Shown: piece after piece, positions 11,901 to 24,581 of the stretch
How positions within the stretch are numbered: position 1 is the first letter of the stretch
Layout of the letters: each line of letters opens with the position of its first letter
Source of the DNA: Numida meleagris
Taxonomy: Eukaryota > Chordata > Aves > Galliformes > Numididae
Assembly: GCF_002078875.1 (NCBI RefSeq)
Contig: NC_034412.1
Location: 16,160,238-16,224,237 of the forward strand
Direction: 5' to 3'
Length of the DNA: 64,000 nt
Position numbers and translations under genes: made by a program
The notes under the pieces: model-generated
Database searches by the model: none
What the model saw: the letters and a program-made list of their open reading frames with translations, nothing else
What the model was told of the DNA's origin: nothing

Positions 11901-14900
11901 TGGTTGAGGTGATGGCAGGAGCTGACACCTGCCCGGCGTTTGTAAATGAACTCTCAGCTCTTCTGTATATTGACTTCCCAACAGTCTCAATGCCCTTAAC
12001 TGCTAAAATAAACACGGGTCTGTAAAAGACATTTTTAGTGTTGTGCAGAACTTACTGTCAGTGATTTGAGGAAGAATGTGCTCTAAACCTTGCCTGTTTT
12101 TTCCCCCCTCAGTGACACAGCTGTGTATCGGCCTAGCAGAGGCGATGAACCTCGCCTCTAGGAATTTAACTTGGAAGGATGTCAAGGACAGTAGACAAAA
12201 ATAGATGGGAGAAGAAAAGAAAATTACAAATAAACAAATCTGGTTGTTTGAGGCAGTGTTATACGTGGTTGGGGGGTACGTGTGATGTTTGTTTGTCATG
12301 TAGTGAGCAATGTGTATGGGAGTGGATAATGGTAAAAGAGTAGCATTCTCTAGAGAAGATCCTGATAGAGACTTTTCAGCCTGGAAATAGATGACTATAG
12401 GGGAAATAACAGAAATATATGAAATCATGAATGCTGTAAAGAACACCTTCTAACAGGTGAGAGTAAGGATACAATTTGTGAAATTTCTAGACATTAAATG
12501 TAAAGAAAAGAGAGTACTTTTTCATGCAGGTGAAAGACTTCAGTCCCTGCCAGGAGTGCAGTGGTTGTCCTGGCAGTCAAGCCATGCAGTTTATAGAAGA
12601 TGGGCCCACAGGTGGGTTGTCTGGATCCAGTTTCTGGCCCTAAACACGTAACCCTGTGATTCTTGGAGAATGAAGAGTACCAGAAGAATGATTTTATGCA
12701 TGTCCTGCTTCTTACAGCCTGCTGTTCTGGGAAATGCTCAGATCAGAGTAGGGCTTGAGGGGAATCCATAATTTGGTATTCAGTTACCACCTTATCATTC
12801 AGCTGGACTTGTGAATGCAATTTTGTGGGATTTACTAGGAAAAATGTTTTTTAGGATTAGGTTCTTCTCAGGAAATCTGTAATCTCTGGCTGCTGATGTG
12901 ATCCTCTTCAGTTTTGGATGTTCTCTCATGTGCTCACTGTCATTACAGAGTATGACTGTTCTAGACGCCACCTGGACTCACTGGCTATGTGGTAATTGTG
13001 ATTCACCCTTTACAGTCTCTGGGTAGTACGTTTAGTGCATGGACAATGTGAAAATGTTTGTGCCTTTGCAGCTTTTCTGTATCTTTCCTCTAATTACTAA
13101 AGAATCTTGTGCTTTACAAACCGTGCTGTAGACCTTCTGAAGGCATCAGTTGTATGCAAAAGAGCAAAATAATAGAGGCGCTGAGGAAACCAATGGGCCG
13201 AGGAGGGCAGATAGAGCAGCTCTTGCTGCAGTACTTAGAGGATTTATATTTCAGCATTGGCACGTGCATCAGGCATTTATGCAAGCCAGTTGTATTCTTT
13301 CCAGTGATGCCTAAATTAAAATGGTACTGGTGCTGAAAAATATTTTTTTCTATATCACCCATGCACATCTACTAATTAAACTTTCTTCCCATTTGGTTCC
13401 CTGTTGTCCTATTGCAGCACGCTGTCATCTGCCTTTGCTTGGCTGCTTTGAATGGAGCTCTCTTGAGCAGTCAGCCTTGGGCCTTTTTATTTTTGCAGGC
13501 ATGGCAGTTTAAAGTGGTGTAAGATCCAACTGTCCACAAATGATATTTCATTTGTGAGTAGGAATACAGCATGAGGAGTCAGTGGGCTAGAACTGGGAAC
13601 TAAAATTTACATTCGTCTGTTTGAAGGCAAGAATGATGTGTCTTTCTGGCCCGACATGTATTTCTGGTCTAACGTGTCCTGGATTTATGCTTCTCAGTAT
13701 GACAGATGTAACAGCGGGTCCTCTGTGCTGTGCAGCAGTCTTTTTTCTTCCCTGACTTACTGGGTTTGTGTAAGATGTCTGTCTGCTATTTTCTGTCTAG
13801 GCTTGAGAAGAAGAAAGAGGGCATTAAAAGCCTTCTTCAGCAGCCAGTAAATGTGGTTGGCTTGCTGCTTGCAGGTAGATTTGCTTAGAGGCCTGCAGTT
13901 CCTGTCTACCAGCACAGGGATTCCTGCATGGTCGTCACCTTCTGCTTGGTCCCCCGAGGCAGACGATAGACATGAAGTACAAGGAAATAAGAAATGGAAT
14001 ATTTTTTGTTTGTTGAAAATGCAGAAGCTTTCCATGTTGTGCTTTATGTCTTGCATCATGTGTAGTGTTCAGAGAATGTCTGGTTGTCTGCTCTGAGCTT
14101 TAGAAAAGCCATGGGAATGGCTATGTGACCTACAATGAAATGCTCAGACCTGACAGCTCCCGGACTGAGGTGCTTGAAGGTCTCTGTGGAAGATTAAAAC
14201 GGAAGATGGAGCATGTCTCTACTGAAAATGCCTCAGTGGAGTGCTTCAGTTTTTCCAGAAAATTACTTCCATACTCTTTCAAAGTTATCCACAAGCATGA
14301 TCCAAACTCACATCTATCTTTGTTGCCTGCAGAGCTCAGGTTCCCAGTGAGTCTCTGTTGAGACAACGGAAGCTGGAGGGGCAGGTGTGATGCTGCTGCC
14401 AGACCCTTGGTGCTGCTTCCCTGCTGGGCACTGGTGTCCCTGGGCAGCAGTGCTGACCCTCACTGGCGTGCATGCCAGGGAACGCCCTCCCCCTGCTATG
14501 TGCCCTGCTCCAGGGCAGAGCCTTCCTCCTTTGCTTCTGAGAGGTCAGAGGGAAGGGAAGAGCACTGTAGTATGCGCAGCAGGGCTCTGCAAATAACTGA
14601 TAAGACAGAGTGGAAATGGGAGTAACAGAGGCCGCACCTTTTGCCAGAGTCCAGTGAGTTAGATTTTAGCTCTGTTTCTTTGCAGGTGTTTGAGGACCAG
14701 ACTGGGAAAATGTTTTGGTTTTTTTGTGGCTGTAAAATACACTGGGGCTGAGATGAATCACAAGCTTCAACTTCTTGTAATAAAAGGCATTCAAACACCC
14801 CTGCAAACTGTGGACAGCCTTGGCACTGCCCTGCTTTCTGCTGGCTCATGTCGCTGGGGCAGTACTCCCAGCAGCAGGTGAGGCCTCTTAGTTCGTTGTC

Positions 14901-17900
14901 TTCTCCTCCTCAGAGCAGCTCACCCACATTTTCTCACCCAGCAATGTGACTGCAGTTCATAATTGCTCTAACCATCTTCAGTTGGTGCTGCTCTCTGCAG
15001 CGTCAGCAAGTTCCTGTTGCTTTGGGGGCAAGCACAAGCACTCTGCACTGGGACAAGATGCTGCTTTGAGCGCTGTTTTCCCATCCTCAGGTAGGGTCAG
15101 AAGTGATTTTGGCTCAGAGCTTGAGCTCAGCTTCACTGTTTCAATTATAGGTTTATTTAACTGGAATGAGGCCGTCAGGGAGGTCTTGGCTGGATCAATA
15201 CTACATGGAGTGCATATCCTTTCAGTGCTAGCATGTCAGTCAATTGAAACTCTTACTTTGGTAATAAAGTAGGGTTGACTTCTTCATCATGAAAAGAATA
15301 AAATCAGTGTGTAAATAGAGTCACATGTGCCTGTAGTGATCTGGCACAGGCTTTATTACACGAACTTTGGATGCATTGTTTAGAGGAAGTTGTTCAGAAA
15401 TGCTCCTAATGAAGATTAAGCTGGAAGGAGTTCTGTGCCAGCTGGGCAACAATACACTGGGTATTCTTGCATTGCTGATTTCTCACTTATTTTCTTTTTC
15501 CGACTTGCTTACATCAGAGAGAGGCTGTTTTAGATGTTAAAGCTAAGATTGTGCAGTATTTAATAAACCACTTGACTTCTGTGATATCCACGTTGTAGTA
15601 ACAGCATCAAGGATTCCATTACGCTGCATTTCATTTCCTTGCATTCCATTGTGTGGCTTTTGTCTTAGGGTTAGGGTTGCATTGCATTCCACTGCATTGC
15701 ATTGGATTGCATTTCTTTTTATTGCATTTCATTCTATTGTATTACTTATTACAATGCACAAAGGAAATTAATATCTTTAATAAAGTAGCTTTTTTCCTTT
15801 TTATTTTACACCACAATTCTGAAAGTCCTTTAGGCCTCAATATACATGTATTAAAGATCAGTGACCAGTTGGGGACTTCGTGCAGCAGAAGAGTGCTAAA
15901 ATCCCTGTACTTGTGTGTTACTGTTGTTCCCCCAGCCCGGTGTGGCTAGGCTGTTAGTGTGTTAGGTGACTCGTTGTCCGTTCAGTACGTCTTTTTAAAA
16001 TAAACATTTTAATGACAGTAGTTTTTGTTAATTTCCAGATGCATTGTAAAAACCTGCACTAAGAAATAAAAGTTCTGGATGCCTATCTATGTTGAGCAGG
16101 AAATTTTCATATCAGAGGTGGGAATGGAAAATCATAGAAGACGTGCAGAGTATGAACCCAGCTAGACAAAAGCAATAAAAGAAGATAAAGCAGACTTCAA
16201 GGGAATAAGTTAAAAGGGAGTTTTTTGATAGAAAGACACTTTCTTTCAACCAGGTATAGCCGGTCAGTCTGGCTTTCCCCAGGCTGCTGTTAGCAGTGGT
16301 TGTCATGTCAGCAGCCAAAGGTGTGGCTTTTTTCATTCCATTACCCTTTCTTTTTATGTGTTCTGTGAGCTTTTCTTTATTAGAGTGTCATATATTGCCT
16401 CCGCTGGCGACAGCAGGCTTAAACTTACAAGTTTTAAATGGAATTGAAGTTCTGAGTTCTGCCAAGCTACCCATTTTAGAATGGTAATTCCTACTTCACT
16501 GTTACTAGATACTTGTTCAAGAGCCTTTCTGTTTGATGAAGGTGACTTTGATTAGGGAGAGCTCTTAGCTGAATTTGGGAAGGTGACAGCTGAAACAGAA
16601 TCTAAACGCCATGCTGCTTGAGTAGTGGAGCTGCTTCATGGAGCAACTCCTTGCCAAAGCCAAGCACCCAGCAGAGAGAGGCCTGCATTTCTTTGCAGCC
16701 TTCCAGCTCTTGCCTTCCCTCCCTGGCTACTCGGGGTCTTCCCACCATGGGACCTGGGGCAGCCACGTGCAACAGGACAGGTTTTAAACCCGTTGGCAAA
16801 TGCTGTCTGTAAGCCAACTCATGGGAAGAGGAGAGCACTGTTAGCGTGGGTTCTTCTTGCAGTGGGGTGAATGAGATCCCTGCAGCACAGGCCCCTTGAG
16901 CTCACTTTGCAGGAAGAAATGTGACATCTTTCAGATGTTTATATCATTGGACAGCAAACTGGGAAAGCAACCCTGGGAGTCAAGAAGACCTGCTTTGTCA
17001 TCTTGTGTAGTGTTCTTCATTGACATCTTTGCTGATGATTTGTTCTATATGTAATACAATTTAGTTCACAGTCCTTTAGACAGTCTTACTGTATGCTGCA
17101 GTGCATATTTGTGTATGTTTTGAAACTTCTGTGAACACCACAAGTGACCCAAGTTTGTAACCAGCAAGCCAAATGTGAAGTGTTTGGTTGTCCTAGGGTG
17201 TAAACCACCTGTATTTGGTGTTGTTGATGTCTGTTCTATTTACCCTGAAATTATTTTGTGTCCAAAGCCTACTATCTGATTTTCCAGTATCCCTGGAACT
17301 AAGTGTTGTGTTATCCTGACTAGTTTTGTAGATCTCAATAAGACAGAAGGCCTGTAAATTTCTGACCTGTTATATAACATATGCACAGCTGGCTCAGGGA
17401 AGGGAACAGTTCGGGTTTAGAAATATGGTTTGAATCCTCAATTTAAAAAAAAAATCTGTTTTTTCCAACCAGATAATAATGGCTTGCAAATACAACATGC
17501 ATCTTTTTAGGCTACTTACGGACATTTAGGGAGCTCACTTGGCACCATGCAGTAAGTGGTTGGGTCTGATTCGGTAAAACAAGCTAACAGAATTACACTC
17601 AACTCCCAGCCTGTAGCCTGTCTCCTCTGGATTCCACATTTGAAGACAGTTCTGGTAGGAACTGCACTTATCATTCTGACCCACTCCAGCTTGGACCTCA
17701 AAATCCTCTCTGGCCTCGCACATGGGTCTGGTGGTTGTTCGTCATAGCCAGCACACCCTGGAGTTGTCCAAAATGAAACAAGGCATTTTGCTTTGGGGGT
17801 GCTTGGTTTGAAACAAGTCTTTTGTCTTTGCTTTCCTTCAGGTTTAGAGCTTCTAAAATCAGTAAAATGTTGCAGGATAATCTACCTCTATTTCTAGCCT

Positions 17901-20900
17901 GGCTGCTGAAAGCCAGCCCAACGTTCCTTTATCAACATCCATCTTGTTAGTGGCACTGTGGAAAAGGAAGCATGCTTTCACAGTCAAAGAGCAAGAAACA
18001 GATGAGCTGTTAGATTTGTGTTTACGCAGTACTTGAACATTTCCAGTTGTACTGATGCATCAGAATCTTTCCAGTGAGCTGTAATCAACAGGGCTGTGAG
18101 ACTGAAAAATGTGTTGTATCATGTCAATGTGGCTGGGCAATTTGACGTATACACTCAGGAATTAAGCCATTCAACCTCTTGAGAATGTAATATTGCTTAC
18201 CTCCTAGAGAGTTCTCCAGATTGAATAGAGTTTAGAAGTTAGAAAAAGGCAGAAGAGTGAAAAGAGGGGAAAAAGTCTGTACAAAAAGTCCTTGTAAGTA
18301 TCTACAGTTTGGGGTGTGCTATCTTGCTGCAGATTGTAAAACTAGAGATGGAGTACAGCAGAGGCTATTACCTGTTTTCCAGCTGTAAATACTTCCATAA
18401 GAATAAAATTGATCATCGGGGTTTGCAGTTACGTTTTGCATATGAAATAGAGTATGGTATGGAAGACCCAAAAGATGGGAGTTTTGAAGCTTGTGTATGA
18501 ATCTTGATGTCTATAGTTAATTTCTGGTTGCAAAGAACGTTAACCCTAACTTCACTCATGAAAGTGTTGGTGAAACATCAGCTGCATCTATACAAGAAAC
18601 AGTGCAGTTTTCAAAGTAATTTCAAGTGGAGAGCAGCTCGCTTTTCTATGGGTGAAGCACAGCATGCTAAAGTATGCCAGTCAGGAGAAAATGGCAATAA
18701 TACCAAATTCCCTGGCTTATTGATATTTAGCCCTTTAAAGGCATAGGGTTGCTCTCCTGGAAAGGCATACTCGTTAATTGCAGGATCTTAGATGTAAGGC
18801 TCATTAAGTCCAGCAGGTGAAACTAAACCTGAATACCCTTTAATTATCTTCCCCTGTTAAAGCACTCTAAGTAGGTATTTTTTCCCGAGGATGTTAGAAA
18901 CTTGTCTAAAACAACGTGACCTTGTTATGCTGAAGACACTCTCAGCTTTTGCTGGGGATTCACTGTCTGATGCCTTGCCTTTTCAATTGAATATGATCAT
19001 CCTCTCCCATCTGTTTCAGCATATTTTGAGATTTGTTTATCAAATAGCTGCTACCTGTGCCTGATCGCTTTTAAATGGACATCTGCGGTCTTGCTGCTCT
19101 TATCTTCAGAACTTGTATTTTGCTTTTCAAAATGCACTCCCCTTTACAAAGGTTCCAAAATGAATGTGCTGTGCAGCAAGCAAAAGAGTCTTTCATTCAT
19201 TCAGCTTGTCTCTGGACAAAGCGTACGGACAATAAGTACTGCCCCTTCATCTGCTGCAAAGGGGTAACCCTGACAGCTGGAATATTACCATGTCAAAAAG
19301 CAGCTGGCAATGTGGATGGAGAAAGGGAAGAACATGGTGCTTTGATCTTCGCTGTAATCAAGCCATGTGTATTGCCAGTAGCATAATTGTTTTATTTAGC
19401 AAACTCATCTGGAGATTATTGTAGTGCTTGACACAAGGCAGCTACAAAATCTTTGTAATTCTATCAAGCACATTAGTCTAACGATAGCAAGAGCCATATT
19501 TCCAATAGTAGATCCTGCCACAGGCAGTTAATCCTACTTCCAGATTACCAAACAACTATGAGACCTAATAGCTAAAGACTGGTTATGAACTGCAATTTGT
19601 ATGAAGTCTAGTTGCTATCTTTTTCTTTTAAGTTGAAACTTCTCTGGTGAACAACTCTGCTCGGACTTCACTAGCACATGGAATTAAGTTTTCTTCACAG
19701 AAATCTGCATTAAAATCTTGATAGTAATTGTAACCCTTAACTTCAGTCCTTACTTGGTAGATGGATTAACGGGGGAGCACAGGCCCAACGATGAGCTAGA
19801 CTAGAAAACAGGAGGGAGCAGGGACTAGGGTGCAGGCTGCAGCTGTAGGGATGGTTGTGTTTAGGCTAAGGGAAATGGGGATGTGGCCAGGGACCTGCCA
19901 GCCCCAGGCTCCCTTCTACTGGGATCTTACAAACATTGCAGGTGAGGAAGAGGAGGCTCCCATGCTTCTTCCTCCTCCCAGCGCTGGCCACACAGGTCTG
20001 GCTGCAGCTGGGAGCCTCCTAGCAGGCCTGGCTGTGGCGTGGTGGAGAGGAGCTGTGTGTATGGCACAGAGCAGTTCATGTTCTCCTTTGCCACCATCTC
20101 ATGCCCCACTGGGTTCCGTCATTTAACAGGGGGAATCCTGTTGAGAGGAATGTCATCCTCAGGTAGATTTCCTGTGCTCTTAAAGCCGTTTCTGTGATGT
20201 GGGTGAATGACTTACTGTGCTGCTTAAAGGCCTATCGTGGTCAGTTCTTTAATCAGCTTATAAAATTATTTGTATACATTTCTGGGATATGTTTCTCCCA
20301 GAGGCTCTCCAGCATTTAAAATCTAGCACTTCCATATGTCAGTAACACTGTTGATGCTAAACATGCAAAAATCGTGGGTCAAATCATGTAAAACTCTGAC
20401 TGGCTTTGAAATTTCAGATCTGTATGCGTAGTGCTTTTTGTCATGTAACATCCCAGGTTGGTGAAGTCCATTTTGTGTCATCACACTCATCTATGTTTCA
20501 GAATCCAGGGATTTCTTTGGTAAAAACTAGTTGAGCTCCCTTTCCAAAGTAGCTGGCTTCTTTCTTCTGCTCCTAGTAGCCCCTTCTAGGAACACAGTGC
20601 TCAGTAAGTCCACTTAGTGCACTACCAGAACCTGGTGATGGCCATCGCTACCAGGCGTTCATGTTCTCCTCTCATGCCACGCTCTGTGTATCTGTGATCT
20701 CTCTAGCCCTTATGTATTATACATCTTCATCCCCTTTTCCAGTGTGTGTAATCTTGCTGGAGGAAGGGCTGGGCCCATCTTCTTACTGTCACAAAGTGGT
20801 GATGTAGCAAAATAGAAAGCAAAGCAACCAGTTGCACAAAGTAAAGAAGCGCAGTGGGAGAGGATACGAGGGGTTATGCAGGGAGGGGAGATCTGCCAGG

Positions 20901-23900
20901 GATGGGACAGGAGACAGCGGGGAAGGGGCCCAGCTTCCATGCTCAGCCTCCCCCAGTCCTTCTTGTCAGAGGACAGTCAGAGACCCTGAGCTGAGCCTGA
21001 GGGGTCCTGGCAGGCACAGGGATGCCTCCTACGCTGCCCGGGGCTGAGGCCATGCCCCAACATTAACCATGTCACTTTGTTTGCTCTAGATACACTTTAT
21101 ACTGCTGTTCAGTCGACAGGGGAAATTAAGGCTTCAGAAATGGTATACGACACTACCTGAGAAAGAGAAGAAAAAGATCGTTCGAGAAATTGTTCAGATT
21201 GTTTTGGCTCGCAATCAGAAAACAAGTAGTTTTGTTGACTGGAAAGACCTCAAGCTTGTTTACAAAAGGTGTGAGTAATTTTATGAGAACGTATAATTAC
21301 TATTCGTATAAATAACGTGTTACAAATGGGAAAACAAAGGCTCGCTTTAGCACTTGGGGCTTGTTGGTTTTATTTTAAGGAGAAAGATATTGGGAACCTG
21401 CCATTGTGAGTCTAATGGCACAATGGCCCTGGATAAATAAGCAGGGTAAATTGTGGGGTAAAAAAAAATATTTGCACTATTTGTCAAATAAGACAAATGG
21501 ACTAATATAGTAAGTATTAGCTGTTGAAATTCTATGAGGAGGCTTTTAACTTTGCTCCCCCTTGGCATTCTTCGGGGTGGTCTGCTGGCATGTGTTAGTG
21601 AGGCTTCATCAGACTCTGAGAAAGGGTACAAGAAGAGTTCTGAGGCACTTTCAACACTTTGTCTACTTTTATCTTTGAAATATTTGTTGGAAAGTGTTAG
21701 TTGCCATTTCCTTTTCCAAACAAATCATTGGTGCCCATTTACAGAAAGCTAGGCAATAACTGATTTTTAATTCTTGCAAAGAGGTAAGTAGTAAACAGAA
21801 GTAGGTTTAATATTCAGCACACCATACTAAGTGATGTCTCTCATTAAGCAAAAATTGCTTTCCTTGCTGTGAAGTGTTGGGTGTAAACATCTCATCAGGG
21901 CTGTGACAAGCTGGGGCTTCAGCCACAGCACCAGAGAGTTGAGGTAGATTGTTAATCTCGTCTGGGATTGATTTAAATTGAAAGTTTTGGTGCAAGTAGC
22001 AAGATTGATTGGGCTAACTAGTTTTATTTTTTCTGGCCCTAGATGAAACACATCCAGTCCTTTGATATCCAGAACGCTTAGTGAGATATAGTGCCTTCCA
22101 CCTTCGTTTTTTTCCTGTATTTTTATTTTGTTAATAAACAGTAGTGACTCATTCTATAGTTTAATGAACCCCACTTACTGTAGTGCTATTGCAGCAGGTG
22201 AGGGAGACCTCTAAAGTACTACTGACTTGCTGTTCATTTTATTCAGACCAGTGTTGTAGGTGTTCTGATTTGACAAGAGTTGGAATTTGCTTTTCTAATT
22301 AAAGTAATGATTTGTTTAAATTGTCAAATCTTCTTCAGTGCTCTCCAAGACACCATCAGAATGAAAGAAAATAATTATTTTAGAGACAAGGTAGACATTA
22401 ACTATCTATCACTTGTGCAACTTCTAAGAGCAGAGCACTGAGCATGCAGCTGCTCACTCTCACATTTTTGCCTTTGTTTTTCTAGATATGCTAGTTTGTA
22501 TTTCTGTTGTGCAATAGAAGACCAGGATAATGAGCTCCTGACGCTAGAGGTCGTTCATCGATATGTGGAACTTCTGGACAGATACTTTGGAAATGTAAGT
22601 TTCGCTCTCCACCATGAACTGCATTTCTGACTGGCTGATAAACAGACAGCAAACTGTTTTGCTTTGTGTTTCTGTCTGCACTAATTGTCCCATATTCTCC
22701 CTCAGTCCAGAAGAAATGCATGATTAGAGTATTTTATAAAATAGTGCTGAAAATAACACAAGATCAATTTTACATCCTTTCTCCCAAAACAAAGTTAATG
22801 TTGATACTTACATATTTTTTCTGAGAATAGAATTTAAGGGGACAGCTTAAGGAATAGTGTTTTCAAAAAATAACAAAACTGGTGATGGTATTTTAATTCT
22901 CCCTCCTATCTTCAGTTATAAAAACAGTAAGTGAGTGCTTTCATAGTATTGGATAAGATGAGAAAAATAAAGTGGAGTTGTTTGTTTTTTTTTCCAAAGA
23001 AAAGACCTAAAGAAGATACTAAGTTGTATTTGAAAAAGTCTTCAAAAAGTGTAAATGACCTGTCTTTTCTATGAATAATTTTGAAATTGTTCCTACTACT
23101 TTAATTCATCTCTTATCTAAATCACTGTGCCGTGACTCACGTTTGTACTGTCTCAAAACAAAAAAACAGTTGGTGACTGTAAGGTCACTGGGACAGGGAG
23201 TTTGTCCTCCTTTGTGAAAGCATGTGAACGTATGTAACCCATATTACCTGTTCTGTAAAAGGCCTTTTTTTAAGGCTAGTGGGCCAGGACGTCAGCTTTG
23301 TTCTCAGAAACTCAGCATGCAGGTAGTGTATTATATAAAATATAGCAAGTAGAATATCCTTGCTATATGCAGAAGCTGAAATACTGTGTAAAATGCAGTA
23401 TCCTCCTTCACCTAGCTACCTACCACAAGGGTGCATATGCTGAATACTTCTGACTGTTTCAAAAATTTTTGGTCCAGTAACACTTAGAATGCTGTTAAAA
23501 TAATTTAAATTGTGGGATATTTTTTTCTTCTGTCAGGTGTGTGAGCTGGATATTATCTTTAATTTTGAAAAAGCTTATTTTATTCTTGATGAGTTTATAA
23601 TTGGTGGAGAAGTACAAGACACTTCAAAGAGGTCTGCAGTGAAAGCCATAGAAGACTCTGACATGTTGCAGGAGGTAAGGCTGAAGAAGACTAAAGGCAA
23701 GCACTTTGTCTTCCTACATCTTCTTTGTTGGACAGGAGTTTAAAATTCAGCTACGCACTTCTGGTACATAATTATCCCAATGTGTCTTAAGTTCAATTTT
23801 AATAATGTAACAATACAATTAATGTAGCAGTTGCATAAGCTTTCAGTTGCATTCTTGCTATTTAAATACTATGGTTTTTTGGATAATAAGAAATAGATGA

Positions 23901-24581
23901 TGATACACCTAAGGTGTTTAATCATATATGTAAGTCATCTGGGATTATATTTTATGTCTACGTATGTGTACATAAATACAGAAAAAGGTATTCTGTTTCA
24001 CTAATACATTGGAAACAAATGGCCTACACTTAACATTTAAAATTGGAAACAGTATATGCTGGAAAACTCCTTTTATTCTTAAACACCCGCATTGCTTTTC
24101 TACGAGGCACAGATACGTAACCTTTATTCAAAACCCTGCTGCAATTTTCTTCTGTAACCTGTACCACTGAGTTAGCAATTGCAGAAGCAATTGTATATGA
24201 TGGGTTGACTTTACTTTTCTGGGTACTGAAGGGAACAGCACACAGGTAGATCTAATCCTATTTTTTTCAAATTGGGCTGGCACTAGCATATGAAACCAAA
24301 TGAGCTAGGCACAGTGCCTACCTAGACATCGTGAGTTTAGCCACAGCTGTGATATGTCGTTATTTGAAGATCAGATTCTAAAAGGCTGTTAGTGTTTCAA
24401 AAGTAGCATGATTTCTACATTAATCTGATCTAATTCCATGCAAAACTACAACTGTTCTCAAGTAAGACCAGAGGGTTTGGTTCAATGATTTTATATTACT
24501 GTACTACTCCATAACATGTCAATTGTTTCTTTCTTTTTTCTCCAGACAGTGGAAGAGTACATGAACAAGCCTGCCTTTTAA
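8913..24581 (+). CDS. AP1S3: AP-1 complex subunit sigma-3 (sigma-1C adaptin), five-exon gene
   Basis: The spliced product is 154 residues, the usual length of vertebrate AP1S3. Joining 8913-8915, 21090-21268, 22486-22594, 23537-23674 and 24546-24581 gives one open frame that starts [20 protein letters not shown] and ends [11 protein letters not shown]. It is a single longin-like sigma-adaptin domain. Within the AP-1 heterotetramer (gamma, beta1, mu1, sigma1), the gamma/sigma1 pair binds [DE]xxxL[LI] sorting signals at the trans-Golgi network and endosomes. Residues equivalent to the sigma2 dileucine pocket are present: R15, A63, V88 and a conservative I103. F4 and R33, the sites of human variants linked to pustular psoriasis, are unchanged. 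All introns are GT-AG. The NKPAF tail separates it from AP1S1 and AP1S2, which end differently. Identification is firm; tissue pattern cannot be read from sequence. Confidence 0.96.
9540..9690. promoter_or_regulatory. Second CpG-rich patch with paired CACGTG E-boxes
   Basis: About 630 bases into intron 1, a separate CpG-dense stretch contains CACGTG at 9555-9560 and again at 9602-9607, plus GC-box-like GGGGCGGGGG near 9644-9655. Palindromic E-boxes are bound by USF, MYC/MAX and MiT/TFE factors. It may be an intronic enhancer or alternative promoter; this is motif evidence only. Confidence 0.35.
9828..9841 (+). promoter_or_regulatory. CTCF-like motif
   Basis: CAGGTAGGGGGCAG matches 12 of 14 positions of the CTCF core consensus CCASYAGRKGGCRS, with all ten right-hand positions fitting. 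It lies about 0.9 kb downstream of the AP1S3 start. Such motifs occur by chance, so occupancy is uncertain. Confidence 0.3.
10575..10593. repeat. (TA)n microsatellite
   Basis: A short TATATATGTATATATATAT run in AP1S3 intron 1. Confidence 0.7.
15614..15756. repeat. Degenerate ATTGC/TTCAT pentamer repeat with telomere-like core
   Basis: Repeated variants of TGCATTCCATT, GCATTGCATT and TTGCATTTCATT fill about 140 bases on this strand, interrupted at 15665-15676 by two perfect TTAGGG hexamers followed by TTG. It looks like an old, diverged tandem repeat inside AP1S3 intron 1. Confidence 0.65.
21090..21268 (+). CDS. AP1S3: AP1S3 exon 2
   Basis: 179 bases, residues 2-60 plus two bases of codon 61. 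It starts after TTGCTCTAG and ends before GTGTGAGT. The end was fixed by frame: AG from exon 2 joins A from exon 3 to give Arg61, matching YKRYASLYF in the family. It carries the N-terminal beta strand, the conserved [13 protein letters not shown] block (residues 8-20) with R15, and the [15 protein letters not shown] segment. Confidence 0.95.
21269..22485 (+). other. AP1S3: AP1S3 intron 2
   Basis: 1.2 kb GT-AG intron. The donor is GTGTGAGT and the acceptor is a T-rich tract ending TTTTTCTAG at 22485. No gene-like content is seen. Confidence 0.85.
22486..22594 (+). CDS. AP1S3: AP1S3 exon 3
   Basis: 109 bases encoding the last base of codon 61 and residues 62-97 ([11 protein letters not shown] through RYFGN), with donor GTAAGT at 22595. 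It includes A63 and V88, equivalents of sigma2 residues that line the dileucine-motif pocket. Confidence 0.95.
22595..23536 (+). other. AP1S3: AP1S3 intron 3
   Basis: 0.94 kb GT-AG intron ending in TTTTTTCTTCTGTCAG. It is AT-rich, with no recognised element. Confidence 0.85.
23537..23674 (+). CDS. AP1S3: AP1S3 exon 4
   Basis: 138 bases (46 codons, residues 98-143, [14 protein letters not shown] through EDSDMLQE), phase 0 at both ends, with donor GTAAGG at 23675. It contains the sigma-adaptin signature [19 protein letters not shown] and I103. If the donor is not used, the frame continues 22 codons into the intron to a TAA at 23741. Confidence 0.95.
23675..24545 (+). other. AP1S3: AP1S3 intron 4
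   Basis: 0.87 kb GT-AG intron. The acceptor is TTTCTTTTTTCTCCAG, ending at 24545. No other feature is recognised. Confidence 0.85.
24546..24581 (+). CDS. AP1S3: AP1S3 exon 5, coding part
   Basis: Encodes [11 protein letters not shown] and a TAA stop. The human form ends in the very similar TMEEYMNKPTF, which supports both the exon and the AP1S3 rather than AP1S1 or AP1S2 assignment. Confidence 0.93.
   Translation, partial: TVEEYMNKPAF

Larger units (their letters stand above)
8916..21089 (+). other. AP1S3: AP1S3 intron 1
   Basis: A 12.2 kb intron with donor GTAAGT at 8916 and acceptor TTGCTCTAG ending at 21089. It begins inside the CpG island and has a second CpG-rich patch at about 9540-9690 with two CACGTG boxes. 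Other contents are a CTCF-like motif near 9828, a TA-rich run at 10575, and a degenerate ATTGC/TGCAT repeat with telomere-like hexamers at 15614-15756. The open frames in it have no recognisable family and are treated as chance. Confidence 0.85.

Noticed and set aside
12003..12446. 147-codon minus-strand open frame in AP1S3 intron 1
   Set aside because: The sequence resembles no family I know and its composition matches translated AT-rich intron.
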